Positions 1 through 7,737 of a stretch of DNA of 32,051 nt are shown here, piece by piece (position 1 is the first letter of the stretch; every line of letters starts with the position of its first letter). Location of the stretch: NCBI GenBank assembly GCA_900546715.1, contig UREA01000014.1:1-32051 (forward strand), written 5' to 3'. Source of the stretch: an uncultured Mycoplasmatota bacterium. Its GTDB lineage: Bacteria; Bacillota_I; Bacilli_A; RF39; UBA660. Position numbers and translations under genes: made by a program. The notes under the pieces are model-generated. The model did no database searches. It saw nothing but the letters and a program-made list of their open reading frames with translations, and was not told the DNA's origin.

Positions 1-461
1 CTAAAGTAATATGTAGCAACAGGATTTTCTCCAGCATCTACTGTTACTGTTAATGTTACACTATTTGTTGTTTTAGTGGCTTGTACATTTGTAATAGATA
101 CTACATTATATAAATCAAAGTACACATAACAGGCATCTGATTTATTTGATAATAGATTTACTATACCTTCTTCTCTATTCCACCTAAGTTCCCCACCATT
201 TTCACATCTACTTAAACTTTCATTAAATGCATAATTACCACTTGGCCATGTATTTGATGTACTTTCTTTATATGTTCCATCTTCTTGTTCTAACATTAAT
301 GTTAGAAATGAATTGGTGATTTGTTTTTTATTTGGATTATTTGAAACTAAATCATTTTTATTAGTATTATTATTTATTAATACTAATGAAATTCCAATAA
401 TTAATATCATTATTAATGTTAATGCAATTATTGTTCTTTTTTTAGTATCTAGTTTTTTCAT
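1..461 (-). CDS. Fn3-repeat surface protein, N-terminal part (runs off left edge)
   Basis: Read on the minus strand from ATG 459-461; 153 codons are visible and the frame is still open at base 1, so the C-terminus is missing. Residues 1-8 are charged (MKKLDTKK) and about residues 10-29 form one hydrophobic segment, an uncleaved signal-anchor or pilin-like N-terminus. A region with a Cys pair (SRCENGG and DACYVYFD) follows, then the start of an Fn3-like repeat (TTNSVTLTVTVDAG). That repeat closely resembles those of the protein at 29859-32051, so the two are paralogues. The start is supported by an AGAGGA ribosome site about 8 nt upstream. Role inferred as a secreted or surface-anchored adhesin-like protein; substrate unknown. 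Confidence 0.75.
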   Translation of the reverse strand, partial: MKKLDTKKRTIIALTLIMILIIGISLVLINNNTNKNDLVSNNPNKKQITNSFLTLMLEQEDGTYKESTSNTWPSGNYAFNESLSRCENGGELRWNREEGIVNLLSNKSDACYVYFDLYNVVSITNVQATKTTNSVTLTVTVDAGENPVATYYF

Positions 462-484
462 AAAATACATCCTCTCATCAAAAT

Positions 485-513
485 ATATTACTATATTGTT
501 ACTAAAATATTAA
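485..513 (-). promoter_or_regulatory. Possible promoter of the left-edge surface protein
   Basis: On the minus strand, TTAATA (508-513) and TAATAT (485-490) are separated by 17 bp and would start transcription about 17 nt before ATG 461. Both hexamers are weak matches. GTTACT/AGTAAC half-sites flank the area (500-505 and 545-550) and could be operator elements, but this is speculative. Confidence 0.35.
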
Positions 514-560
514 CATATTTTTCAAAGAAAAACAATACTATTTCAGTAACATTTTAAACC

Positions 561-589
561 TAGAACACATAGTAGCAAAATGGTAATAT
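561..589 (+). promoter_or_regulatory. Possible promoter of the RHH gene
   Basis: TAGAAC (561-566), a 17-bp spacer and TAATAT (584-589) lie just before the AGTGAGGAG ribosome site of the gene at 609. Both hexamers are imperfect, so this is moderate evidence only. Confidence 0.35.
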
Positions 590-608
590 ATTAGTGAGGA
601 GTGGCAAT

Positions 609-758
609 ATGGTTAATAGTCAAATAAGAATTCCAGAAGAATTATGGGATAAACTAAAAGAAATTAGTGAAAAAGAAGAAAGAAGTATAAATGCTCAACT
701 AGTATATATTTTAAAAAAATATATTGAAGAATATGAAAAGGCTCAAGATAAAGATTGA
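609..758 (+). CDS. Arc/CopG-type ribbon-helix-helix DNA-binding protein
   Basis: A 49-aa protein. It begins MVNSQIRIPEELWDKLKEIS: an N-terminal beta strand (SQIRIP), a first helix (EELWDKLKEISEKEE), a turn (RSIN) and a second helix (AQLVYILKKYIEEY). That is the layout of the Arc family, in which a dimer inserts paired strands into the major groove. A strong AGTGAGGAG ribosome site precedes the ATG, and the TGA stop is built into the terminator hairpin. The gene is divergent from the surface-protein gene at 1-461, so it may repress itself and/or that gene; this is inference from position. No toxin partner is seen beside it. Confidence 0.8.
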   Translation: MVNSQIRIPEELWDKLKEISEKEERSINAQLVYILKKYIEEYEKAQDKD

Positions 759-767
759 GCCTTTTTT
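740..767 (+). terminator. Rho-independent terminator of the RHH gene
   Basis: GGCTCAA (740-746) pairs with TTGAGCC (755-761) across an 8-nt loop and is followed by six T. The stop codon lies within the hairpin. Confidence 0.85.
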
Positions 768-771
768 GTTT

Positions 772-800
772 TAAAAAACAATACTATTTTTTAGTATTGT
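772..800 (-). terminator. Terminator of the nfeD-SPFH unit
   Basis: On the minus strand ACAATACTA (792-800) pairs with TAGTATTGT (778-786), followed by a T run (complement of 773-777). It overlaps the SPFH stop codon at 784-786 and lies back to back with the plus-strand terminator at 740-767. Confidence 0.75.
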
Positions 801-1689
801 CTTTCTTTTCTTCCATAACTTCTTTTAGGGCTGTACCAAATGTGGCAACACCAGAAAGTTCAGCAGGAACAATTATTTTAGTTGATTTGCCATTGGCTAG
901 ATGTTCTAGAGCTTCATAACTTTTAAGCCTTAAAACTGCTTCATCAGCTTTGGCTTCTCTAATGAGTTTAATAGCATCAGCTTCTGCTTGTTTAATTTTA
1001 AGCATGGCTTCAGCTTCCCCTTCAGCTACTTTAATTTGACTCATCATTTGTGCTTCAGCTCTAAGAATTGCACTTTCTTTTTCACCTTCAGCAATTAAAA
1101 TACTTGATTTCTTTTCTCCTTCCGCTTGTAAGATTTTTTCTCTTCTTTCTCTTTCTGCTCGCATTTGTTTTTCCATAGCATCTTGAATATCTCTTGGTGG
1201 CAAAATATTTTTAACTTCAACGCGGTTAACTTTAATACCCCAAGGATCAGTTGCTTCATCAAGTATTGAACGCATTTTAGAATTAATGATATCTCTACTA
1301 GTTAAAGTTTGATCAAGTTCTAATTCTCCGATAATATTTCTTAGAGTTGTTGCTGTTAAACTCTCAATAGCATTAATTGGATAATCTACTCCATAAGTAT
1401 AAAGTTTAGGATCAGTTATTTGAAAATAAACAACTGTATCAATTTGCATTGTAACATTATCTTTAGTAATTACTGGTTGTGGAGCAAAATCATAAACAAT
1501 TTATATTAAAGTAACTATACTAGCATTTCAAACAATAAATTGTACTTTAAAATGTAACCCATTTTGCCAGGTTGCATAATAAGAACCAAGTCGTTCAATA
1601 ACATAACTTTGGGCTTGAGGAACAATTTTAATACTAAGTAAAATAACTATAGCAACAATTACTAGTATGGCAATTAATATTTCAGGCAT
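784..1689 (-). pseudogene. SPFH/band-7 (QmcA-like) membrane protease-regulator family gene with two in-frame stops
   Basis: From ATG 1687-1689, preceded by AAGGAGGATG and overlapping the nfeD stop as TAATG, the frame runs 302 codons to TAG 784. The first part encodes a membrane anchor (ILIAILVIVAIVILLSI), then the family stretch ERLGSYYATWQNGLHFKV. Codons then read through TGA and, nine codons later, TAA (about 1520-1500) before resuming APQPVITKDNVTMQIDTVVY and an intact SPFH body with a coiled coil rich in EGE/AEA repeats and a conserved C-terminal region. The family normally has a continuous ...LKEQ... segment at the break. TGA-as-Trp cannot explain it because a TAA is also present. Either the gene has decayed, the sequence is wrong here, or translation restarts at ATG 1449 to give a 221-aa protein without the membrane anchor. 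Family assignment is firm; functional status is uncertain. Confidence 0.8.
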
Positions 1690-2111
1690 TATTCATCCTC
1701 CTTTCTAACAACTAATTTAACACCGTCGATGGCATCAATTGTGACTTCTTCACCAACTGCTATTAATTTATCACTTATAGCACTCCAAGTTTTACCATCA
1801 ACTTTTACTTCACCTATTTGGTTTTTCTTAATTTCTTCTGTAACTACTCCACGCATACCAATAACCCTATCAATATTTGTTCTTGCTCTTTGGGTTGGTA
1901 AAATCTTTTTAAGTAATGGTCTTGTTGTAAAGAGTAATATTATACCTAGAACCGCAAAGACAGTTGAGGTTATTGCACTATTATCAACAAAAAATGATAA
2001 AATCATGGCAACAATTCCACTAATTACAAACCAAATGGTTAGTAAATTTACTGTAGCTATTTCAATAATTGCCAAAACAATTACCAAAACTAACCAAAAA
2101 ATCCAATCCAT
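1689..2111 (-). CDS. NfeD-like membrane protein with C-terminal OB-fold domain
   Basis: A 140-aa protein. Residues 1-75 hold three to four hydrophobic segments (starting MDWIFWLVLVIVLAIIEIA). A soluble domain follows with IGMRGVVTEEI and GEVKVDGKTWSAIS, the hallmark of the NfeD C-terminal OB fold. Short NfeD proteins are usually encoded beside SPFH/stomatin genes and are thought to work with them in membrane-domain organisation or quality control; that pairing is seen here, with a TAATG stop/start overlap to the downstream SPFH gene. The start is supported by GGAG upstream and a TATAAT at 2132-2137. The protein itself is intact although its partner is interrupted. Confidence 0.85.
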   Translation of the reverse strand: MDWIFWLVLVIVLAIIEIATVNLLTIWFVISGIVAMILSFFVDNSAITSTVFAVLGIILLFTTRPLLKKILPTQRARTNIDRVIGMRGVVTEEIKKNQIGEVKVDGKTWSAISDKLIAVGEEVTIDAIDGVKLVVRKEDE

Positions 2112-2131
2112 AATACTTCAACTCCATTTAA

Positions 2132-2137
2132 ATTATA
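2132..2137 (-). promoter_or_regulatory. Promoter -10 of the nfeD-SPFH unit
   Basis: A perfect TATAAT on the minus strand ends about 20 nt before ATG 2111; only a T-rich, poorly defined -35 lies upstream, inside the terminator at 2156-2179. Predicted leader is about 14 nt. Confidence 0.6.
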
Positions 2138-2155
2138 CAATAAAATCATATGAAA

Positions 2156-2179
2156 AAAAAGTGCTAAATAGCACTTTTT
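2156..2179 (-). terminator. Terminator of the DUF1292 unit
   Basis: AAAAAGTGCTA (2156-2166) and TAGCACTTTTT (2169-2179) form a nearly perfect palindrome. On the minus strand it is followed by a T run (complement of 2153-2160). It overlaps the stop of the gene at 2164. Confidence 0.8.
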
Positions 2180-2436
2180 GTAATACCTGCAGCAGTGTTA
2201 CTTAAATCTATTGTAAATAGATTTACTAACTTTGCAACTGTTGGCTCATCTGTTACTTTAATAACATATTCGCCATCATCTTCGATTAATTCTTGTAAAA
2301 TGACATATTCATCACTAGGTTCTTCGGTATCGGTTAAAACTACTGATAAAAAGTAATTTTTATCTTCTAGTGTTGCTTTTTCTAAAAGTAAGCAATTGAC
2401 ATCATTTTCTAAAGTAATCACAGTATCAACCTTCAT
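2164..2436 (-). CDS. DUF1292 family (YrzB-like) protein
   Basis: A 90-aa acidic protein beginning MKVDTVITLENDVNCLLLEK, with EYVILQELIEDDGEYVIKVT in the middle. The pattern is that of DUF1292 proteins of Bacillota, whose function is not known. The start lies 3 nt after the stop of the upstream 604-aa gene, and its ribosome site (GGGAGA) is within that gene's last codons, so the two are co-transcribed and probably translationally coupled. No catalytic residues can be pointed to. Confidence 0.7.
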   Translation of the reverse strand: MKVDTVITLENDVNCLLLEKATLEDKNYFLSVVLTDTEEPSDEYVILQELIEDDGEYVIKVTDEPTVAKLVNLFTIDLSNTAAGITKSAI

Positions 2437-2439
2437 AAT

Positions 2440-4254
2440 TTATCTCCCTCTACTAACCATTTCTTCAACTTGTCTGTCTAAATCACCAACATCATCTAAA
2501 CTTTGTTCTTGATTCTTTTTAGACATTTTTCTTTTGAAGCTGTTAATTATATTTTGTCCAAATGCTTTTAATTCAGAAGCATTTTTAGGAATATTGTTTT
2601 TATCTAAATTAGGTTCATCGTAATTATCATCTCTAAGTATATTGCCAATTGCTGCCACAGATGCCGCAGTAATTGTACCAATAACACCTGCACCTAAAAA
2701 TGCTGGTCCTAAGAATGTAGCAGCTACGCTAGCTATTCCACCACCAACTAATATTTTTTTAACTGTTGGGGAAAGGATTGCTCTTCTTGTCTTTGTTACT
2801 CTCAACTTTTTACCTTCAGGAATTCTACTATTTTCCTCTACTGGTTCTCCAACTACTTCTGGAGCATTGTTAAGTTCATCTTCTAGCATTTCATCATTAA
2901 CAGCTTTATTTACGTTTTCACTTATTTCTTCAAATATATCATGTTTAGGAACTGACTTTATTTCTTCTTTATTTTCTTCCAAAGCTTCTGGCAAGGCAAT
3001 TGCTGGTGGTGTTGGAAGTTCATTTTCAATGCTTGGTGCTTGAGCAGTTGGTTGAACGTCTTCTACTATAGGTGCAACTTCTTCTACAACTTGAGGTGCA
3101 ACTCTTTGTTCTTTTAATGTTTTAAATTCAACATTTAATACATTTTCTTCAGCACTAAATCTATTAGTTATAGAAGTTGAAGTATAATAATAACCATTTG
3201 GAAGTCTTAAAGTATTTAATTCTTTATCACAGTTTATTAAAGCATCATATTTGTAATCTGTTGCATCTTTTAACTCAAAAGTAGCATCAGGATTTAATTT
3301 TTTTAATTCATTAACTAACCAATTTAACAATCCTTCTTTAGTTTTAGTCAAAATTGGATTTTTAGCTTGTTCTTCTTTTTTGATTACTTCTTCTTTTACT
3401 TCCGCTTTTGTTGGAGCAAAAATACTATGAGTGCTATCTACTGTTTCAGAAAAACTTTCATCTTTATCATTTAAGTGAAGTTCATCTTCATTTAACATTG
3501 ATTTATCACGACCAACAAATAATAAAGAATATTTATTACATAAGTTTTCAAATTCACTCTTACTCTTTACTTTATCTAAGCCATAATAAGCTATGCTATT
3601 ACGCATTTCACTTATTAAACTTTCAACAGTAGCTTTATTTTCAGAATTCAAAGCTAAACTTTGTAAAACTGTTCCAAGTTCATTAATTTCTTGTAATAAT
3701 GGATTTTTAAAAGCATTTAAATCAAAATTTTGCATTTTTTGATTATAATTTTCTTTTTGTTTATTAAAATAATCAACCGCTTCTAGATAAGTTTTTTCAT
3801 AGATTTCTTTGGCTTCCATTAATCTAATAGTTTCACGAGTTTTCATTGCTCCAGATAAATCTTTTCTGAAATCTATAGTATTTAATTCATTTTTTATTTT
3901 AAAATATTCATCTTCATGATGTTTATAATTTTTTTCAGCAGCAATATATTCCGCAACAAAATTAAATTTACTTTTTAGGCTATCTACTAGTTCATGATAT
4001 CTATTAATATTAGCTTTATCTGATAAATTAGCAAAATTATCGTTCTTAACAATATCATCTAATTTTTGAATAGATTCCATAAAGCTTTTGCTGAAACTCA
4101 AAACATCAAAAGGACTATTAGCTCTTTTTTCTAATTGAATTAAATTTTGAATTACATCTACCATATTTTGGCCTTCAATTGCCCTTATAAAATTGGTTGA
4201 TTTATTAATAACAAAACCATTTTCTGATAATAAATTAAAAATTTCTTCATTCAT
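2440..4254 (-). CDS. Hypothetical 604-aa protein with helical N-terminus and C-terminal membrane segment
   Basis: Not recognised. Residues 1 to about 240 are mostly charged helix with coiled-coil character (EKNYKHHEDEYFKIKNELN and a run around residues 140-180). About 290-380 is a compact-looking segment (LLNWLVNELKKLNPDATFEL, LRLPNGYYYTS). A Pro/Glu/Val-rich low-complexity linker follows to about residue 490, then a Gly/Ala-rich hydrophobic stretch (about 505-545, ILVGGGIASVAATFLGPAF) that is probably one or two membrane segments, and a basic tail (FKRKMSKKNQ). There is no N-terminal signal, so the large N-terminal part is probably cytosolic. It is first in a unit with the DUF1292 gene and has its own promoter. 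A scaffold role is possible but unproven. Confidence 0.75.
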   Translation of the reverse strand: MNEEIFNLLSENGFVINKSTNFIRAIEGQNMVDVIQNLIQLEKRANSPFDVLSFSKSFMESIQKLDDIVKNDNFANLSDKANINRYHELVDSLKSKFNFVAEYIAAEKNYKHHEDEYFKIKNELNTIDFRKDLSGAMKTRETIRLMEAKEIYEKTYLEAVDYFNKQKENYNQKMQNFDLNAFKNPLLQEINELGTVLQSLALNSENKATVESLISEMRNSIAYYGLDKVKSKSEFENLCNKYSLLFVGRDKSMLNEDELHLNDKDESFSETVDSTHSIFAPTKAEVKEEVIKKEEQAKNPILTKTKEGLLNWLVNELKKLNPDATFELKDATDYKYDALINCDKELNTLRLPNGYYYTSTSITNRFSAEENVLNVEFKTLKEQRVAPQVVEEVAPIVEDVQPTAQAPSIENELPTPPAIALPEALEENKEEIKSVPKHDIFEEISENVNKAVNDEMLEDELNNAPEVVGEPVEENSRIPEGKKLRVTKTRRAILSPTVKKILVGGGIASVAATFLGPAFLGAGVIGTITAASVAAIGNILRDDNYDEPNLDKNNIPKNASELKAFGQNIINSFKRKMSKKNQEQSLDDVGDLDRQVEEMVSRGR

Positions 4255-4275
4255 TTTAAATCCCTCACTAGTATA

Positions 4276-4304
4276 ATAATATCACAGATAAGTGTTAAAT
4301 GCAA
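4276..4304 (-). promoter_or_regulatory. Promoter of the 604-aa gene
   Basis: On the minus strand TTGCAT (4299-4304), a 17-bp spacer and TATTAT (4276-4281) are followed by GAGGGA and ATG 4254. Predicted leader is about 15 nt. Confidence 0.65.
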
Positions 4305-4333
4305 GAAAAAATAAGCCTAAAATTAGACTTATT
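4304..4333 (-). terminator. Terminator of the yqeG-rpmF unit
   Basis: AATAAGTCTA (complement of 4324-4333) pairs with TAGGCTTATT (complement of 4310-4319), with one mismatch and a 4-nt loop, followed by a T-rich run. It includes the rpmF stop codon at 4329-4331. Confidence 0.75.
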
Positions 4334-4520
4334 CTGCTTCTTCGTTATCAATTTTAATAACTTCTTCACCTTTGTAAAAACCACATTTAGTACATGCTCT
4401 ATGAGGTCTTAGGGTTGCTCCACATTTTGGGCAAGTTGTAAGGGCACCAACACTCTTTTTTAAATGAGTACGACGCATTCTTTTCTTTGTCTTACTAGTT
4501 CTTCTAAAAGGAACTGCCAT
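4329..4520 (-). CDS. rpmF: 50S ribosomal protein L32
   Basis: A 63-aa protein starting MAVPFRRTSKTKKRMRRTH, the conserved basic N-terminus of L32. It has a zinc ribbon of the Cys-containing type: CPKC, then CTKC (TTCPKCGATLRPHRACTKCG). It is a structural protein of the large subunit. It follows yceD by 2 nt, the usual yceD-rpmF arrangement, and ends in the terminator that closes the six-gene unit. Confidence 0.97.
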   Translation of the reverse strand: MAVPFRRTSKTKKRMRRTHLKKSVGALTTCPKCGATLRPHRACTKCGFYKGEEVIKIDNEEAE

Positions 4521-4522
4521 AT

Positions 4523-4984
4523 TTATTCACCACCTTTAAATATATCTTTTAACTTTGCTAATTCAGGATTTATACCATCTTCTTCATCCCGATTTAATTC
4601 CCAACCTTCACCTTTTAAGTTGATTCCTGAAGATTTAGTTAAACTAATGGGAACCTCTAGTACAATATTTTCCCACAAAAACTCAAGTTTATCAAGAGTA
4701 TTTTGTTCTTTTTTATAATATTTTGCAGTTTTTTCTAGTATTTCAGCAATATCTATATCCAAATTTTTAGAAATTTCTTCTAAAGTTATTGCATCTTTTA
4801 AAATCATTTTACCTGTAGTGCGAATATTAGCTTCAATTTCATCAGATAAATTATAAAATACATCTCCCACTACATGTATATCTTCAAGTCTTATGATATC
4901 CGTATTTTCATAAAACTCTTCTGGAAATGTGATATCTTCATCTAAATGCTCCGGCAAAAAGTTTAAATTAATTTCCTTCTTCAT
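4523..4984 (-). CDS. yceD: YceD/DUF177 family protein
   Basis: A 153-aa acidic protein. Assignment rests on its position directly before rpmF and on DUF177 features: an N-terminal half with FEENT-like beta segments (FYENTDIIRLEDIHVVGDVF), a central segment DEIEANIRTTGKMIL, and a C-terminal ending in an E/D-rich stretch (DEEDGINPELAKLKDIF). The family is linked to 23S rRNA or L32 assembly. The conserved cysteine seen after the central strand in many homologues is not present. A strong GGAGGTG ribosome site precedes the ATG, inside the end of the upstream gene (17-nt overlap). Confidence 0.8.
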   Translation of the reverse strand: MKKEINLNFLPEHLDEDITFPEEFYENTDIIRLEDIHVVGDVFYNLSDEIEANIRTTGKMILKDAITLEEISKNLDIDIAEILEKTAKYYKKEQNTLDKLEFLWENIVLEVPISLTKSSGINLKGEGWELNRDEEDGINPELAKLKDIFKGGE

Positions 4985-5996
4985 TTGGCACCTCCAAAAT
5001 TACTCTATATCTATTATCTAATTCTTTAATAACTCTTCCATCACGCATACCAATTATAACATTTCTAGTATCCTCACCATCAGATAACTCAGCATAAATG
5101 TAATCATCATTAATGCCAAAAGAATTAGTAACTTCTTCATAGCTTAATTGAAAATTACGATTAACATCATCATTAATTTTTAAACTATATGTTCTTAAAA
5201 CATAACCATCTTCAGTATTAATTTGATAGATAAAATAATCTCCCATTAAAGCAATAAACAAAGCATCATCATATTCTAAATCATTACTGATACTAGAAAC
5301 ATTACTACTATCTAATTCATAAACAAAATATTCACTATCATTTTGGATTATTAAATAATTATCATTAATAGCTATTATATCTTGATTAGTACTAGATCCT
5401 TTTATCATTACTAATCTAGTACTACCATTTTCCATATCATATTCATAAACGCCTGCAGACACTATATAATATAATTTATTATTTTGATATAAGACCTTTT
5501 CACTTACTAAATTTTCATTTACTGTAACTACTTCTTCACTAGCAATACCACGATAACTTAAAGTATTATCTTCAACCATTATTAAAGTATCACCAGCAAC
5601 AATTATATCAATATTATTACTATAAAGTGTATCTAGTTCATATAAAGTATATACTTCATCTTCACTATTATACCTAAGCTCATTAGTGGCATCTGAATAA
5701 AATACTAAATGGTTATTTCGCCAGAATAAATTATTGATAGGAAAAAATATCCTTAAACCTAAATCAAATTCTTCAAAACTGCCATTTAATCCCGCAAGTT
5801 TATAGGTTCCTTCATCATCATAATAAACTCCATAATAAGGATAAACTTCTTTATATGCATCGTCTCTTTCCTCTGGAGTATCCGTTCCTTGATTACGCAT
5901 GTATTTAGCTAAATTATACATAATTATAATAACTAATATAACTCCAATTATAGCAACAATAGTAAATATTAATTTTTTTCTTCTTTCTGGTAGCAC
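4968..5996 (-). CDS. Hypothetical membrane-anchored extracytoplasmic protein, beta-propeller-like
   Basis: A 342-aa protein not assigned to a family. The start is GTG (5994-5996), 1 nt after the mutL stop, with AAGGGTGA 6-7 nt upstream at the end of mutL. Residues 1-7 are basic (LPERRKK), followed by one hydrophobic segment (about 9-30, LIFTIVAIIGVILVIIIMYN). The rest is polar and beta-rich with repeated short Tyr/Asn/Asp strands (NNKLYYIVSAGVYEYDMENG, NDNYLIIQNDSEYFVYELD) resembling propeller blades, so it probably sits outside the membrane. It overlaps yceD by 17 nt. Its presence in a ribosome/repair unit says little about function. Confidence 0.75.
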   Translation of the reverse strand: MLPERRKKLIFTIVAIIGVILVIIIMYNLAKYMRNQGTDTPEERDDAYKEVYPYYGVYYDDEGTYKLAGLNGSFEEFDLGLRIFFPINNLFWRNNHLVFYSDATNELRYNSEDEVYTLYELDTLYSNNIDIIVAGDTLIMVEDNTLSYRGIASEEVVTVNENLVSEKVLYQNNKLYYIVSAGVYEYDMENGSTRLVMIKGSSTNQDIIAINDNYLIIQNDSEYFVYELDSSNVSSISNDLEYDDALFIALMGDYFIYQINTEDGYVLRTYSLKINDDVNRNFQLSYEEVTNSFGINDDYIYAELSDGEDTRNVIIGMRDGRVIKELDNRYRVILEVPNEEGN

Positions 5997-5997
5997 T

Positions 5998-7737
5998 CTA
6001 AATCACCCTTTTAAACATTTTTTCTAAATCATAACTTGAAAACCGCATTATTGAAGGTCTACCATGGCAACAATTGTAAGGATTATCACATTTAACTAAA
6101 TCTTTTAATAATTTATCCATTTCTTCAAAACTTAAGTGTTCATTAGCTTTAACACTCATTTTACAAGAAACCATTTTAGCTAAACTATCTAAAAAACGAT
6201 CTTTATTAAAATTTTTGCCACTCGTAATAACCAAATCAATGATACTTTTTAAGTTGTCCCCTTCAAAGTTTTTAGTAAGCCAAGTTGGATGAGCTTTTAT
6301 AACTATTGTGTTAATTCCAAATTCCTCTATTTTAAATCCTAGTTCATCTAAAACACTTTTATTTTCCATAAATGTATTAAAGTCACTTGTAGATAGTTCA
6401 ATAGATAAAGGAACTAACATTTCAGTTATTGTAACCTCACTATCATGAAACTTCTTCTTTATCATTTCATAATTAACTCTCTCATGGGCCGCGTGTTGAT
6501 CAAGAATGTACATAGCATCCTCATCTTCCGCAATAATGTAGGTTCCATGAACTTGACCTATAGGATATAAGTTTAATGTCTTTAATTCTGTATTTTTATC
6601 TACACTTATATCTTTTTCTTCATCCCTTGGTGGTGCAAAATCTAATTTTGTTTGAATAATTGTAGTATTAGTGTTTTCTTCTACTACATATTTATATTCA
6701 TCAAAATTACTCTTTACAGCATTTAAGGATTCATCAACTAAAGCATTAGGTACTAATAAATTATCATACAATGCTTTCTTAATAGTATTATATAATAATT
6801 TTTCTAAGTTTTCAATCTTACTTATCTTAATATCTTGTTTAGTTGGATGAATATTTGGATCAACTAATGTGGGATCCGTTTCAATATTTATAACTACTAC
6901 TGGATAAAAGCCTTCATGTTTATAAGTATTATAAGCATCATTTATAGCTCTGTTTATTTCATTGTTTCTTACAACTCTGCCATTAACAATCGTATTTAAA
7001 TGATTTCTATTTTTCTTTAAAACACTAGGTTTAGAAACAAAACCAGATATTTCAAAATCATCAGAACTAGATGCAATTTCTAACATATTACTAGATGTAT
7101 TTAAACCATATATTTCATGAATACATTTAAGTAAATTACCACTACCACTAGACTTTACTACTACTCTATCATTATTAGTTAGAGTGAAGGCTATATCAGG
7201 TTTAGATAAAGCTAATTTTTCAATATATCTAATACAGTTATTAGCTTCCGTAATCTCACTTTTTAAATACTTAAGTCTTGCGGGAGTATTATAAAAAAGA
7301 TTAGTAATTGTAATAGTTGTACCTATACGAGCCTGGGCATCTTCAACTATATCCATAAGGCCACCTTTAATGTGGACGTGGGTGCCAACTTCCCCACTAC
7401 AGGTTAGCATATTTACTTCACTAACACTTGCAATACTAGCTAGAGCTTCACCACGAAATCCTAGAGTTTCGATAAAATATAAATCATCATCTTTATATAT
7501 TTTACTAGTGGCGTGTCTAGCAAATGCAAGTTTTGCATCATCCCTATCCATACCTGAACCATCATCAATTACTTCAATTTTTTTAATTCCCCCATCTTCT
7601 AAATTAATTTTGATATGAGTTGAGCCCGCATCAATGGCATTTTCAACTAGTTCTTTTACCACTGATGCACATTTTTCAACAACCTCACCAGCAGCAATTT
7701 TATTAGCTAAGAGTTCATCCATTACTCTAATTTTCAT
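5998..7737 (-). CDS. mutL: DNA mismatch repair protein MutL
   Basis: A 579-aa protein. The N-terminal GHKL ATPase is clear: ENAIDAGST (about 32-40), DDGSGMD (about 59-65), TLGFRGEALASI (about 90-101) and GTTITITNLFYNTPARLKYL. A variable linker is followed by a C-terminal endonuclease domain with DQHAAHERVNYE near residue 410, matching DQHA-x2-E-x4-E, then SCKMSVKANEH and CCHGRPS near 554. It is therefore predicted to be a nicking MutL, as expected in a bacterium without MutH. The start has a GGAGGTAAT site and overlaps the end of yqeH by 11 nt. No mutS is in the window. Confidence 0.97.
   Translation of the reverse strand: MKIRVMDELLANKIAAGEVVEKCASVVKELVENAIDAGSTHIKINLEDGGIKKIEVIDDGSGMDRDDAKLAFARHATSKIYKDDDLYFIETLGFRGEALASIASVSEVNMLTCSGEVGTHVHIKGGLMDIVEDAQARIGTTITITNLFYNTPARLKYLKSEITEANNCIRYIEKLALSKPDIAFTLTNNDRVVVKSSGSGNLLKCIHEIYGLNTSSNMLEIASSSDDFEISGFVSKPSVLKKNRNHLNTIVNGRVVRNNEINRAINDAYNTYKHEGFYPVVVINIETDPTLVDPNIHPTKQDIKISKIENLEKLLYNTIKKALYDNLLVPNALVDESLNAVKSNFDEYKYVVEENTNTTIIQTKLDFAPPRDEEKDISVDKNTELKTLNLYPIGQVHGTYIIAEDEDAMYILDQHAAHERVNYEMIKKKFHDSEVTITEMLVPLSIELSTSDFNTFMENKSVLDELGFKIEEFGINTIVIKAHPTWLTKNFEGDNLKSIIDLVITSGKNFNKDRFLDSLAKMVSCKMSVKANEHLSFEEMDKLLKDLVKCDNPYNCCHGRPSIMRFSSYDLEKMFKRVI

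Noticed and set aside
313..513. 66-aa plus-strand ORF
   Set aside because: Antisense shadow of the membrane-anchor coding region of the left-edge surface protein; no ribosome site.
1495..1530. TGA read as tryptophan (Mycoplasma code) to rescue the SPFH gene
   Set aside because: A TAA lies nine codons further on, Trp is not expected at that position, and TGA is used as a normal stop elsewhere in the window.
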